Below, piece after piece: positions 45,951 to 55,003 of a stretch of 64,000 nt of DNA. Source of the stretch: Rhodobacteraceae bacterium KLH11 (GTDB taxonomy: Bacteria > Pseudomonadota > Alphaproteobacteria > Rhodobacterales > Rhodobacteraceae); NCBI GenBank assembly GCA_000158135.1, contig DS999531.1:157025-221024 (forward strand), in the 5' to 3' direction. How positions within the stretch are numbered: the first letter of the stretch is position 1; the number at the start of each line of letters is the position of its first letter. The translations under genes were made by a program, and so were the position numbers. The notes beneath the pieces were generated by a model. That model was not told the DNA's origin. It saw only the letters and a program-made list of their open reading frames with translations, and made no database searches.

Positions 45951-47390
45951 ATGACAAATGGCGATATCTGGCGTCTGAGCGCAACGGAGCTGACTGTATT
46001 GACCCGTTCAGGCGATATCAGCGCCGAAGACGCGGTTCAAAGCGCTGTGCACCGGATGCATCAGGCGAACCCGGCGCTGAATGCGGTGGTTGAGGATCTG
46101 AGCGTTGACGCGTTGGAGCGCGCCAGAGCGTTGGATCGAGCGCGTGCACGTGGCGCGCCCGCAGGGCCGCTGCATGGTGTACCAGTGACCATCAAGGTGA
46201 ATGTCGATCAGAAAGGCCATGCGACGACAAACGGTGTGGTCGCCCTGAAAGATGTCATCGCGCCGGATGATGCACCGGTTGTTTCCAATTTGCAGAAGGC
46301 AGGTGCCATTGTCATCGGGCGGACAAATACGCCTGAATTCTCGTTTCGCGCAGATACCGACAACACCCTTTACGGGCGCACCCACAATCCCTGGGGCCGC
46401 CATATCTCGCCCGGTGGCTCGTCCGGAGGTGCAGGGGCTGCGGTGATGGCCGGGATTGGAGCATTGGGTCATGGCAATGACATCGGTGGCAGCCTGCGAT
46501 TCCCCGCTGCGGCAAACGGGGCGGTTACGGTAAAACCCGGGCTTGGTCGCGTGCCCGCCTGGAATCCCAGCCAGCAAGCCGAACGCGGGTTGCTGGCACA
46601 GTCCATGTCGGTGCAGGGGCTGATCACGCGCAGGGCGGTTGATCTGCATGTGTCGATGCCAAGTCTCATCGCCACCGATCCGCGTGACCCGTTTCATGTA
46701 TCGATGCCCTGGCGAGGTGACACAACAGACGGCCCGATCAAAGTGGCCTTTACAAAGAACACCTTTGGCTACGCCTTACACCCCGAGGTTGACAAAGCGC
46801 TGGATACCGCGCGGGATGCGCTGATCGATGCAGGCTATCTGGTTGAAGAGATTGAACCACCGGATGTGTTTGAATGCGGGCGGTTGGGTTATCGCGCGCT
46901 GATGGGTGAGGTTCTGACCCTGATGAAAGGCGATATCGAGGCGGCGGGCTCGCAAACCATTCGCGATATCTTTGGGGTCTATTTTCAGGAGTTTCCGCCC
47001 ATTGTCGGCCCTGAACTGGTGCAGGCACTGGCGCAGCGCAGTCATTTTGCCCGGGAATGGTCGGTGTTCATGCAGGAATATCCTCTGGTCCTGTCGCCCT
47101 TCCTGCCGCAGCCGTTCTTCAAGCCTGACCGCGATACCGAGGGGGCTGAAGGTGTGCATGAGGTTCTGGGCTGCGCGGTCTATTCCTATGCGATGAATTT
47201 TCTGGGCCTGCCCGCTGCCAGCGTGCCGGCGCGTCTGGCCGATTTGCCCAAAGGACCGCAACCGATCAACATCCAGATTGCAGCGCGGCGCTGGCGTGAG
47301 GATATGGCGGTTGATGCAGCCATCGCCATCGAAGAACGCGTGGGTCCGATGGCCCCGATTTTATGGGAGAAAATGAGCGCACCGGCCTGA
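45951..47390 (+). CDS. Amidase-signature family hydrolase
   Basis: 479 aa from ATG 45951, with GGGGAGG seven bases upstream; an earlier ATG 45912 lacks a ribosome site. The Ser-Ser-Lys triad is complete: Lys in VTIKVNVD, the cis-Ser in SPGGSSGGAGAAV and the nucleophile in GNDIGGSLRFPAA. Substrates of such enzymes range from amides and carbamates to Gln on tRNA. With no gatB or gatC nearby it is more likely a catabolic amidase. Confidence 0.85.
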   Translation: MTNGDIWRLSATELTVLTRSGDISAEDAVQSAVHRMHQANPALNAVVEDLSVDALERARALDRARARGAPAGPLHGVPVTIKVNVDQKGHATTNGVVALKDVIAPDDAPVVSNLQKAGAIVIGRTNTPEFSFRADTDNTLYGRTHNPWGRHISPGGSSGGAGAAVMAGIGALGHGNDIGGSLRFPAAANGAVTVKPGLGRVPAWNPSQQAERGLLAQSMSVQGLITRRAVDLHVSMPSLIATDPRDPFHVSMPWRGDTTDGPIKVAFTKNTFGYALHPEVDKALDTARDALIDAGYLVEEIEPPDVFECGRLGYRALMGEVLTLMKGDIEAAGSQTIRDIFGVYFQEFPPIVGPELVQALAQRSHFAREWSVFMQEYPLVLSPFLPQPFFKPDRDTEGAEGVHEVLGCAVYSYAMNFLGLPAASVPARLADLPKGPQPINIQIAARRWREDMAVDAAIAIEERVGPMAPILWEKMSAPA

Positions 47391-47410
47391 AGTGCTGCGC
47401 GCATAAAATA

Positions 47411-47436
47411 GACCCCGGGTTTTTGTGCCCGGGGTC
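47411..47436. terminator. Terminator hairpin after the amidase gene
   Basis: A perfect nine-base GC stem (47411-47419 with 47428-47436) starts 20 bases past the amidase stop. The eight-base loop is T-rich. TATTTTAT follows the stem on the minus strand, so it may also serve transcripts coming from nadK. Confidence 0.6.
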
Positions 47437-47602
47437 CGCATACTAAAATATGCCCGGATTTCTGATGACGAGCGTAGCACCACCCACCCTCGCCAGCGCG
47501 TAAACTGCGCAACCATTTCGAAAACACCGTTAGATGGCCACTCACTTCCACCTTGGCGTGTTCTCCGGGCAAGTTGAACCTAGCAAAGCGTCAGGCCGTT
47601 GC

Positions 47603-47620
47603 ATGTGAACTGGTTCACAT
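47603..47620. promoter_or_regulatory. 18-base palindrome between convergent genes
   Basis: ATGTGAACTGGTTCACAT has perfect eight-base arms around TG. It lies between the 3' ends of the amidase and nadK genes, where no promoter is expected. The core TGAAC..GTTCA resembles the TetR-operator candidates at 51 kb but with a two-base spacer. The remaining sequence 47437-47652 shows no gene. Confidence 0.4.
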
Positions 47621-47652
47621 AAACAGAGGGAAAATGCGTAGGTCGCTTGTTT

Positions 47653-48414
47653 TTATGTAAATTGTTCGGAAATCAGCCTCTCTTCCAGCCCATGTCCGGG
47701 GTCAAAGAGGATGCGGTGCTGGATGGCGGTCTCAGTCCTGATCTCGACCCAGTCAATATCCGGAAACGATATGGAATCAGCCGCGACGATCACCGGGCGT
47801 TTGTCGGCATCGATCACTTCGAATCTGACCTTTGCGAGTTTTGGTAACAAGGCACCGCGCCATCGCCGCGGCCGGAATGCGGCAATCGGCGTCAACGCCA
47901 GCACATCCGCGCCAATCGGTACAATCGGCCCATGGGCCGAATAGTTGTAAGCCGTTGATCCCGCAGGTGTGGCCAGAAGCGCCCCGTCGCACACAAGTTC
48001 CGCCATACGCAGCCGGCCATCGACACTGATCCTCAGGCGCGCGGCTTGCGGACCTGCGCGCAGCAACGAAACCTCGTTGATCGCCAGCGCTTCGTGCTGT
48101 GTGCCCGATTGATCCAGTGCCGTCATGGCGAGCGGGTTGACAACCTCTTCCTCGGCCTCTGCGAGGCGGGCCATCAGGTCGGTCTCGGCATATTCGTTCA
48201 TCAGAAACCCGATGGTTCCACGATTCATTCCATAGACCGGGATGTTCAGGTGCTGAACGCCCTGCAGGGTCTGCAGCATGAAACCATCACCGCCCAGCGC
48301 CACCACAACATCCGCATCCCGCGGCGCGACATTTCCATAGCGCGTGACCAAGGCATCGCGCGCGGTTTGCGCCACTTTGGCGTCGCTGGCCAGAAAGGCG
48401 ATTCTCTTGGTCAT
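47653..48414 (-). CDS. nadK: NAD kinase
   Basis: 253 aa from ATG 48414; upstream in-frame codons are non-homologous. VVVALGGDGFMLQTL holds the GGDG motif, then YGMNRGTIGFLMN, AINEVSLLR and the conserved DGALLATPAGSTAYNYSAHGP block. It phosphorylates NAD to NADP. It is divergent from glyA across 167 bases. Confidence 0.93.
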   Translation of the reverse strand: MTKRIAFLASDAKVAQTARDALVTRYGNVAPRDADVVVALGGDGFMLQTLQGVQHLNIPVYGMNRGTIGFLMNEYAETDLMARLAEAEEEVVNPLAMTALDQSGTQHEALAINEVSLLRAGPQAARLRISVDGRLRMAELVCDGALLATPAGSTAYNYSAHGPIVPIGADVLALTPIAAFRPRRWRGALLPKLAKVRFEVIDADKRPVIVAADSISFPDIDWVEIRTETAIQHRILFDPGHGLEERLISEQFT

Positions 48415-48581
48415 GGTTTGCGGTTTCCAGTGCTGCACATTTGGTTCCGAAACAAACATACCTTTCCGCATTAGGCCAGAGTTGACGCCACAACGAGTCG
48501 ATTCGTCGCTTTTTAGCCTTTCTGATCCAGCTTGTTTCCGATAGGAAACCCGCAGATACACCCCAGCCATGCGGAGCGCAC

Positions 48582-49877
48582 ATGAACGCCAACCTTCGTG
48601 ACACAGGTTTTTTCACCCAGTCTTTGTCAGATCGCGACCCCGAGCTTTACGGCTCGATCACATCCGAGTTGGGTCGTCAGCGCGACGAGATCGAGCTGAT
48701 CGCCTCTGAGAACATCGTCTCTGCCGCCGTGATGGAGGCGCAGGGCTCTGTCCTGACCAACAAATATGCCGAAGGCTATCCCGGCCGTCGCTATTATGGT
48801 GGTTGCCAATTCGTTGATATCGCTGAGAACCTCGCCATCGACCGCGCCAAGCAGCTGTTTGGTTGTGACTTTGCCAATGTTCAGCCAAACTCGGGCAGCC
48901 AGGCCAATCAGGGCGTATTTCAGGCGCTGATCAAGCCCGGTGACACCATTCTGGGCATGAGCCTTGACGCGGGTGGTCACCTGACCCACGGGGCCCGCCC
49001 GAACCAGTCGGGCAAGTGGTTCAACGCCGTGCATTACGGTGTGCGCAAACAGGATAACCTGATCGACTATGACCAGATCGAATCGCTGGCCAAGGAACAT
49101 CAGCCCAAGCTGATCATCGCCGGTGGCTCGGCCATTCCGCGTGTCATCGATTTTGCCCGCATGCGCGAGATTGCCGATATGGTCGGCGCTTATCTGCATG
49201 TGGACATGGCCCATATCGCGGGCCTGATCGCAGCGGGAGAACACCCCTCTCCTTTCCCGCATGCGCATGTGGCGACAACGACGACTCATAAAACCCTGCG
49301 CGGCCCGCGTGGGGGTATGATCCTGACCAATGATGAAGGTATCGCCAAGAAAGTGAATTCGGCGATCTTCCCCGGCATTCAGGGCGGTCCGCTGATGCAT
49401 GTGGTCGCAGGCAAAGCCGTTGCATTCGGAGAGGCGCTGCGCCCCGAATTCAAAAGCTATATCCAGCAGGTCATCACCAACGCTCAGGCGTTGTCGGATC
49501 AACTGATCAAGGGCGGTCTGGATACTGTGACCCACGGCACCGACACCCATGTTGTGCTGGTTGATCTGCGGCCCAAAGGCGTGAAAGGCAACGCGACCGA
49601 GAAGGCTCTGGGTCGGGCGCATATCACCTGTAACAAGAACGGTGTGCCGTTCGATCCGGAAAAGCCAACCGTGACCAGCGGCATCCGTCTGGGTTCGCCC
49701 GCAGGCACCACCCGCGGCTTTGGCGAGAGTGAATTCCGCCAGATCGCCGACTGGATCATCGAAGTGGTCGACGGCCTCGCCGCCAATGGCGAGGACGGCA
49801 ACAGCGAGGTCGAGGCCAAGGTCAAAGCCGAAGTTGCAGACCTCTGCAAACGGTTCCCGATCTACCCGAACCTGTAA
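48582..49877 (+). CDS. glyA: Serine hydroxymethyltransferase
   Basis: 431 aa with GGAG five bases before [31 protein letters not shown] and the PLP lysine in [14 protein letters not shown] identify it. It converts serine and tetrahydrofolate to glycine and methylene-tetrahydrofolate. Followed by a strong terminator, it appears to be a single-gene unit. Confidence 0.96.
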   Translation: MNANLRDTGFFTQSLSDRDPELYGSITSELGRQRDEIELIASENIVSAAVMEAQGSVLTNKYAEGYPGRRYYGGCQFVDIAENLAIDRAKQLFGCDFANVQPNSGSQANQGVFQALIKPGDTILGMSLDAGGHLTHGARPNQSGKWFNAVHYGVRKQDNLIDYDQIESLAKEHQPKLIIAGGSAIPRVIDFARMREIADMVGAYLHVDMAHIAGLIAAGEHPSPFPHAHVATTTTHKTLRGPRGGMILTNDEGIAKKVNSAIFPGIQGGPLMHVVAGKAVAFGEALRPEFKSYIQQVITNAQALSDQLIKGGLDTVTHGTDTHVVLVDLRPKGVKGNATEKALGRAHITCNKNGVPFDPEKPTVTSGIRLGSPAGTTRGFGESEFRQIADWIIEVVDGLAANGEDGNSEVEAKVKAEVADLCKRFPIYPNL

Positions 49878-49900
49878 AGCGGTAGAGTCCCAATCGCGAA

Positions 49901-49928
49901 AGCGGCGCCCGATCGGCGCCGCTTTTTT
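49901..49928 (+). terminator. Rho-independent terminator of glyA
   Basis: A nine-base perfect stem (49901-49909 with 49915-49923), a five-base loop and a run of six T (49923-49928), 24 bases past the glyA stop. Confidence 0.9.
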
Positions 49929-49994
49929 GTTTGGATATGGCTGTCACAGCTGTGCACGAGATACTTGCCCCGGTGTCAGGCGACGCGATTTGGA

Positions 49995-50279
49995 TCAAAT
50001 CTCGGGATTTGGGTCTTTCAGAACATCTTCCAACAGCTTTTCATTCCGCGCCTCTTCAATGCGGTTAATGCGATCTTCGGCCGAGCGGGCATCAAAGCGA
50101 TATTTGACAACATTGATCAGGCTCAACGTCAACAGGACGATCCCCATCCCCCAATACCCTTTGGTCGCCAATGGCACATCGGTGGACAGATAAAGCGAAA
50201 CCCCCAGCAAGCCATAGGCAATAACCACTCCGGCACCGTTCAGCATCAGGATCAGGGCGTTTTCGTTACTCTTGTTCAT
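49995..50279 (-). CDS. Small two-helix membrane protein (YiaA-like)
   Basis: 94 aa from ATG 50279, with AGGAG six bases upstream; the TTG two codons earlier is less likely. Two hydrophobic helices (ALILMLNGAGVVIAYGLLGV and MGIVLLTLSLINVV) are joined by a short loop containing KGYWGMG, the yiaA/B-type pattern. A charged C-terminal tail of about 35 residues follows (RFDARSAEDRINRIEEARN...). It lies 33 bases after pspA and is probably in the same envelope-stress unit. Confidence 0.7.
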   Translation of the reverse strand: MNKSNENALILMLNGAGVVIAYGLLGVSLYLSTDVPLATKGYWGMGIVLLTLSLINVVKYRFDARSAEDRINRIEEARNEKLLEDVLKDPNPEI

Positions 50280-50312
50280 TTTCAATCTCCTATCTTAAGT
50301 TTCGTTATCAAA

Positions 50313-50996
50313 TCAGTCGGTTGCGCGGGTTTGAAGACGCGCCAGAACATCAGCGGCGGTGGCGCGGGTTTTGCGGCCATATCCGGCCTCTTCCATCCGG
50401 CCGGCAATGTTGGAGTGATCCAGCCCCGCATCGATATCCCGCAGGATTTCAGACTGTTCGAACGGATCATCCTGCCCCATCACCCGCTCGATCAGGCACT
50501 GGGCCTCGTCCATGGGGCTGTCACCGCCCAGATGCCGGTTCATGCGCGCCTGAAGCCCCTGTTCCCGACGCACTGCCCGCGCAGAGATTGCGCCCTGCTT
50601 GAGATCCAGAATACGTCGGCTGGCGGTTTCAACAGTCTGTCGCAACTGTAAGATGCGCGTATCAAGGCGGGCAACGGTCTGGGCGCGCAGTGCTGCTTCG
50701 TTCTCAAGATCGGCAATGGCCTGGGCTGCGCTTTGGGCAAGATCGTCGCGATCATCAGACAAAGCCTGCGCCGCCCGCTCCATCAGATCATCGATCCGGG
50801 TTCTCAGCCCCTCGATCTGGCGGGTTTCACCGCGTTGGCGCTGAATCAGGCTGGCCAGCGTCAGTTTCGCGGTTTTGAGATTATGCTCTGCCTCACGGAT
50901 TTTCTGGTTAATCAACTCAATCGAATAGGTGTCGCGCAGGCGGTCTTCGGCCCGGGCGTTCGCACCGTTTATCAGGGTCTTCAGGGTACTGAACAT
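50313..50996 (-). CDS. PspA/IM30-family membrane-stress protein
   Basis: 227 aa from ATG 50996, with GGAGGAG nine bases upstream. It is a long, nearly continuous coiled coil, starting MFSTLKTLINGANARAEDRL with an amphipathic N-terminus, then IREAEHNLKTAKLTLASLI. This is the PspA/Vipp1 layout, in which helical subunits form rings or filaments on damaged membranes. The C-terminal third (DEAQCLIERVMGQDDPFEQS) departs from classical PspA. Three operator-like palindromes lie just upstream. Confidence 0.75.
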   Translation of the reverse strand: MFSTLKTLINGANARAEDRLRDTYSIELINQKIREAEHNLKTAKLTLASLIQRQRGETRQIEGLRTRIDDLMERAAQALSDDRDDLAQSAAQAIADLENEAALRAQTVARLDTRILQLRQTVETASRRILDLKQGAISARAVRREQGLQARMNRHLGGDSPMDEAQCLIERVMGQDDPFEQSEILRDIDAGLDHSNIAGRMEEAGYGRKTRATAADVLARLQTRATD

Positions 50997-51011
50997 GTGC
51001 TCCTCCATTTA

Positions 51012-51081
51012 TGAACATTGTTCACATCATGGGTGTAGCAATTGCGTGAACGGTGTTCAACACATTTTTGAACACCGTTCA
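51012..51081. promoter_or_regulatory. Three TGAAC-N3-GTTCA operators ahead of pspA
   Basis: Perfect palindromes are TGAACATTGTTCA (51012-51024), TGAACGGTGTTCA (51047-51059) and TGAACACCGTTCA (51069-51081). The last two are exact reverse complements of each other, so they can also fold into one 13-base-stem hairpin. The sites fill the 90-base gap between the tetR stop and the pspA start. The fourth copy before tetR supports recognition by that TetR. Confidence 0.75.
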
Positions 51082-51086
51082 GGAAA

Positions 51087-51677
51087 CTATTTGTTTCCAA
51101 TCCGTAAAAGAACCTGAGAGATCATGCGCTCAATCTGTTCCGGGGGGACACCGGATATCCTGTTTTCCAACCCAAGCGTCACGATACCATGGACAGAAGA
51201 AAACAACGCGCGGGTCATCAATGACAGTTCTGCGCGGTCATATTCCGGAAACAGCTGACCAACCGGTTCGGCGATATAGGCGAATAGCCCGTTGAGAGCG
51301 TCGCGATACCAATCCGGCACCGGCCCGTCTTCGGACATCTGCAAATCAAACAGGGCCCGCCAGAGGTTGGTGTTGGCATCTGCAAAGTGCAGATAGGCCG
51401 TGCTCATGACGATCAGCCGATCAACGGGTGCCTCATTGCCATCGAATGCGCTGCTGACGGCTTGCTCCAAACGCTGGAACGTGCGCCCGTTCACGGCCAT
51501 TACAATCGCGTTCAAATCCTCAAACACATTGTAGATCGCGCCCAGCGCACATCCGGCATCCTTCGCCAGATCGCGGGCCCGCAGTTCGTTCAGCCCATCG
51601 CGGGCGACACGAATCTCAGCCGCTTCAACAAGTCTTTCGCGCAATTGCTCGCGTCTGATCTGGGTTTTGGTTGCCAT
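51087..51677 (-). CDS. TetR family transcriptional regulator
   Basis: 196 aa from ATG 51677; the longer frame would include the operator at 51693-51705. The N-terminal helix-turn-helix is LRARDLAKDAGCALGAIYNVFEDLNAIV, with a helical ligand-binding domain after it. The gene sits upstream of pspA-yiaA on the same strand. A TGAAC-N3-GTTCA palindrome lies 16-28 bases before its start, so autorepression is likely. The ligand is unknown. Confidence 0.85.
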   Translation of the reverse strand: MATKTQIRREQLRERLVEAAEIRVARDGLNELRARDLAKDAGCALGAIYNVFEDLNAIVMAVNGRTFQRLEQAVSSAFDGNEAPVDRLIVMSTAYLHFADANTNLWRALFDLQMSEDGPVPDWYRDALNGLFAYIAEPVGQLFPEYDRAELSLMTRALFSSVHGIVTLGLENRISGVPPEQIERMISQVLLRIGNK

Positions 51678-51692
51678 CTCGCTCTCTGTACC

Positions 51693-51705
51693 TGAACCAC
51701 GTTCA
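51693..51705. promoter_or_regulatory. Fourth TGAAC-N3-GTTCA operator ahead of tetR
   Basis: TGAACCACGTTCA is a perfect palindrome of the same form as the three before pspA, placed 15 bases upstream of the tetR start on the minus strand. It is a candidate autoregulation site. Confidence 0.7.
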
Positions 51706-51734
51706 TTGCAAAGCGGATACGTCAAATACCTCTG

Positions 51735-52109
51735 TCAGATCAAGCCACGCCAACGCAGAACGGCAATCACCGCAGCAGACAACGCCAGTACCCCCAATGC
51801 CACCGAGCCCAGAAAGCTCAGAAACCAGCCCCAGCGCCGATCGGCCAGATTGATGGCATTGAGATGCTTCTGCACGTCTTCCGACGCCTGCTCAAGCCTC
51901 GGCGTATCCAGAACAAGCCGCAGCTTGGGGTGCACCGCCATCTGCTCGGCGTTCGCCAAAACCATGGCCTGTTTGTAAATCTTGCGCGGCAGGCGCCGTT
52001 TGGCGCGGCGCACCGAAGCGGTCAGGGTCTTGTCACGGACGCCAAGCTTTTTGCGCAAGAGTGTAATCGTCTGCGCGATCCGGGTCTGGATATCTGTTTC
52101 CTGCGACAT
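51735..52109 (-). CDS. Small protein with C-terminal membrane anchor, unknown function
   Basis: 124 aa from ATG 52109; GGAGGC precedes it. The first 90 residues are basic and helical (RRAKRRLPRKIYKQAMVLANAEQM; then LEQASEDVQKHLNAINLADRR). One transmembrane helix follows (FLSFLGSVALGVLALSAAVIAVL) with RWRGLI at the end. No family is recognised. It is 57 bases upstream of tetR on the same strand, with an operator in the gap. Confidence 0.6.
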   Translation of the reverse strand: MSQETDIQTRIAQTITLLRKKLGVRDKTLTASVRRAKRRLPRKIYKQAMVLANAEQMAVHPKLRLVLDTPRLEQASEDVQKHLNAINLADRRWGWFLSFLGSVALGVLALSAAVIAVLRWRGLI

Positions 52110-52199
52110 TTGGGCCTCCTGACCGGGGGAATGTAGCGCTGCGCCGGGCGGGCGACAATGGGGCTGGCTGTTCTGTTGCGGGACGCGTATCACCTAGCC

Positions 52200-52958
52200 A
52201 TGCTGAATACGATCCTCCATGGCGACCCGACTGAACACCCGCCCCTGCTGATTGCGCATGGCCTTTATGGCTCGGCGCGGAACTGGGGTGTTATTGCCCG
52301 CCGTTTGTCAGATGAACGACAGGTGATCGCGGTGGATATGCGCAATCATGCCTACAGCTTCTGGGACGACCAGAACGGCTATCCGCAGCTGGCGCAGGAT
52401 CTGGCCGAGGTGATCAACAGTATCGGCGGCACTGCGGATGTGGTCGGCCATTCCATGGGGGGAAAGGCTGCGATGATTCTGGCGCTGAACCATGGGCATC
52501 TGATCAACAAGCTGGTCGTGGCCGACATCGCACCGGTCACTTACAGCCACACCCAGATCAAGTATATCGACGCGATGCGCGCGGTTGACATGTCGCGTGT
52601 CGCGCGCCGCTCGGACGCGTCGGCGCAACTGGCCGCTCAGGGGGTAGAACCTGAACTGCAAAGCTTTTTCACCCAATCCCTTGATGTCGAGAACGGAAAA
52701 TGGCGATTGAATCTGGATGTTCTGGCCTCGGAGATGCCCAAGATCATCGGGTTTCCCGACATAAGCGGCAACTGGGCCGGACCCACGCTGTTTCTGTCAG
52801 GCGCAGCGTCTGACTACGTGCGCCCCGAACATCGCAATATCATCCGCGCACTGTTCCCCGCCGCCCGATTTGCCAAGATCCCCGGCGCGGGCCACTGGCT
52901 GCATGCAGAAAAACCACGCGAATTCGAGGCCGCCGTCCGCGCGTTCCTGAACGCCTGA
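52200..52958 (+). CDS. Alpha/beta hydrolase (YbfF-like esterase)
   Basis: 252 aa from ATG 52200; an upstream in-frame start at 52158 is less likely. LLIAHGLYGSARNWG (oxyanion), DMRNHAYS, VVGHSMGGKAAM as nucleophile, an Asp in FLSGAASDYV and a His in IPGAGHWLHAE complete the triad. The order and length fit acyl-CoA/short-chain esterases of the YbfF type. The true substrate is unknown. Confidence 0.85.
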   Translation: MLNTILHGDPTEHPPLLIAHGLYGSARNWGVIARRLSDERQVIAVDMRNHAYSFWDDQNGYPQLAQDLAEVINSIGGTADVVGHSMGGKAAMILALNHGHLINKLVVADIAPVTYSHTQIKYIDAMRAVDMSRVARRSDASAQLAAQGVEPELQSFFTQSLDVENGKWRLNLDVLASEMPKIIGFPDISGNWAGPTLFLSGAASDYVRPEHRNIIRALFPAARFAKIPGAGHWLHAEKPREFEAAVRAFLNA

Positions 52959-53120
52959 TCACCGGCCCTGAAGCAGTCGCTTTGCCAGCCGCCACGACAC
53001 CGGCGCAGCAGCGCAAACAATCGCAATTGCCGAGACCAGCCCGGCGCTCAGAACCGCAAGCACCGCAGTTCCCGCGCTGGCTGTGGCGATGTAGCCTGCA
53101 AGGCGGAACATCGCCGTCAT
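52959..53120 (-). CDS. Possible small one-helix membrane protein
   Basis: 53 aa, beginning MTAMFRLAGYIATASAG, with a 25-residue hydrophobic stretch and a basic end (WRLAKRLLQGR). Its stop abuts the convergent hydrolase stop with no gap. No strong ribosome site is seen before either ATG (53120 or 53111). The compact packing and clear hydrophobic/basic pattern support it. Confidence 0.4.
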   Translation of the reverse strand: MTAMFRLAGYIATASAGTAVLAVLSAGLVSAIAIVCAAAPVSWRLAKRLLQGR

Positions 53121-53194
53121 CCGGTCTGCTGATCCCTGACCCTACGTTGCAGAAACAGGATATGCCGGGCTTTGACTTAGGTCAGATTACGGCT

Positions 53195-53587
53195 TTACAT
53201 CCCGCGATCTGCGGGCCCCACAACCTCTCCGCCGCCATTCACCCAATCCGGGAACCCACCCAGATTGTAGACATGCAGATAACCCATGTCTTTCAGCATC
53301 TTCCCGGCCAAAGCCGCCCTGCCGCCCGACGCGCAGTGCAGGATAATCACGCGGTCCTTGCGCAATTCCGAGTCATAAGACGGCAAATCCGGGTCAGCCC
53401 GAAACTCCAGCATCCCGCGCGAGATATGATGTGCGCCAACAGCACGCCCTGCCCGTTCCAACTCGGGCGTATCGCGAACGTCCAGAAGCAAAGCACCCTG
53501 CGCCAGCAACTCCTGCGCTTTACCCGTATCAATACGTTCGACCACCGCATTTGCAGCCGCCATCATGTCTTTGACCGTCAATGGCAT
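53195..53587 (-). CDS. Rhodanese-like domain protein
   Basis: 130 aa from ATG 53587 with GGAGAGG upstream. A single rhodanese fold: LLLDVRDTPELERAG, GAHHISRGMLEF, and the active loop HCASGGRAALA with its cysteine. It is cytosolic and probably a sulfur carrier or thiosulfate transferase. It is the third rhodanese-type domain in this window (with those at 7.5 and 16.3 kb). Confidence 0.8.
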   Translation of the reverse strand: MPLTVKDMMAAANAVVERIDTGKAQELLAQGALLLDVRDTPELERAGRAVGAHHISRGMLEFRADPDLPSYDSELRKDRVIILHCASGGRAALAGKMLKDMGYLHVYNLGGFPDWVNGGGEVVGPADRGM

Positions 53588-53658
53588 CTTCACCTCTCCT
53601 GCTCGTCAACTCGCCAAAGGCTAACATGCAAGGGTTGGAAGGTGTAGCCAATCAGGTA

Positions 53659-54999
53659 TCAATGCTCTCTGAAAGCGCGCGACATGCTGTCGACAACCGG
53701 TTTTGCGATATAGGCCGCAAAGGTGCGTTCTTCGGTCTGGATCATGATCTCGGCAGGCATTCCGGGCGTCGGAACAAAACCCCGAACGCGGTTCATCTCG
53801 TCACTGGTCAGCGAGATACGGGCCAGATAGACCTCTTGCGGCATACCGGCTGAATCCTCGACCAGCGAGTCTGCCGAGACGTAAAACACCTCACCCTCAA
53901 GCACCGGGGTTGTCCGCTGATTCAGAGCCACCAGACGCACGGTCGCCATCTGGCCGGTCACGACACTGTCGATCTCGGTCCGCGGGATTTGCGCCTCGAT
54001 GATCAACGGGGCGTTGGCGGGCAGGATCTCGGCGATCTGCTCACCGGTTTCGATCACGCCGCCCGGGGTATGGTGATGAAGGCGCACGACAGTACCCGTG
54101 ACCGGAGCCCGCACCACGGCACGGTCCAGAACGCTGCGGGCCTGACGTGCCTTTTCGCGCACGCTTTCCAAATCAGCCTCGATCACCCCCAATTCGTCCA
54201 GCGCCGCCTCGCGATAGGCCGAACGGGTTCGCAATATCTGTTCTTCATATTTCAGCAGCATCTGATTGACCTCGGCGGTTTCTGCCCGCAGGCGCGCCAG
54301 TTGCCCTTCGGCCTCGGCCTGCACCCGGCGGATCGTGTTCAGATCGCCTTTGCGCACCAATCCTTTTTCGAACAGGGCGAATTTGGTGTCATATTCTTCC
54401 TGCAAAATGTCCGAGCGCCGTTCCATACTGATCAGTTGCGCATCAAACCCCGTGGCGCGAATTCTCAGCGCCTCCATATTGCGCTGAAGCAGGGCTATAT
54501 CGTTCAGCAGCGTCTTGCGTGAGACATCAAAGCTGAGCTTCTGGTTATCGAGGATCGTCATCACCTCGACATCATCCGACGCATCAATCAACGCAGGCGA
54601 GAACACGAGGGTTTCCTGTTCGCTATGTTCGGCCAGCAACCGTTCAGTCATGGCCTGAAGGCGAATTTTGCGGATGAACAGCTCGCGTTCGTTGGCCTCG
54701 GCCGAGGTCTGATCCAGCGTCATCATGATCTGACCGGCCTGAACCGCCTCACCTTCGGTGACCAGAATATTCTCGATAATACCACCTTCCAGATGCTGTA
54801 CGATCTTGTTGCGCCCGGTGGCGACAAAACTGCCTTGCGCGATGACCGCAGCCGCAAGCGGCGCACGGAACGACCAGACGCCGAAACCGCCAAAGCACAC
54901 AATCAACATGACCAGCCCGATCACGATGAACCTGGTGATCGAGCGCGGCACCTCAGCATACCAAAGACCGTTTTCATCGGAACGCACCAGTTCGTTCAT
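53659..54999 (-). CDS. HlyD-family type I secretion adaptor
   Basis: 446 aa from ATG 54999. A short cytoplasmic N-terminus, one membrane helix (FIVIGLVMLIVCFGGFGVWS), a lipoyl half-motif near residues 65-95 (VQHLEGGIIENILVTEGEAVQAG), a long coiled-coil hairpin (about 110-270) and a C-terminal beta-barrel with RAPVTGTVVRLHHHTPGGVI make it a membrane fusion protein. It links the ABC exporter to an outer-membrane TolC. No TolC gene lies in the window. It starts four bases after the ABC gene. Confidence 0.9.
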   Translation of the reverse strand: MNELVRSDENGLWYAEVPRSITRFIVIGLVMLIVCFGGFGVWSFRAPLAAAVIAQGSFVATGRNKIVQHLEGGIIENILVTEGEAVQAGQIMMTLDQTSAEANERELFIRKIRLQAMTERLLAEHSEQETLVFSPALIDASDDVEVMTILDNQKLSFDVSRKTLLNDIALLQRNMEALRIRATGFDAQLISMERRSDILQEEYDTKFALFEKGLVRKGDLNTIRRVQAEAEGQLARLRAETAEVNQMLLKYEEQILRTRSAYREAALDELGVIEADLESVREKARQARSVLDRAVVRAPVTGTVVRLHHHTPGGVIETGEQIAEILPANAPLIIEAQIPRTEIDSVVTGQMATVRLVALNQRTTPVLEGEVFYVSADSLVEDSAGMPQEVYLARISLTSDEMNRVRGFVPTPGMPAEIMIQTEERTFAAYIAKPVVDSMSRAFREH

Positions 55000-55003
55000 C
55001 GCC

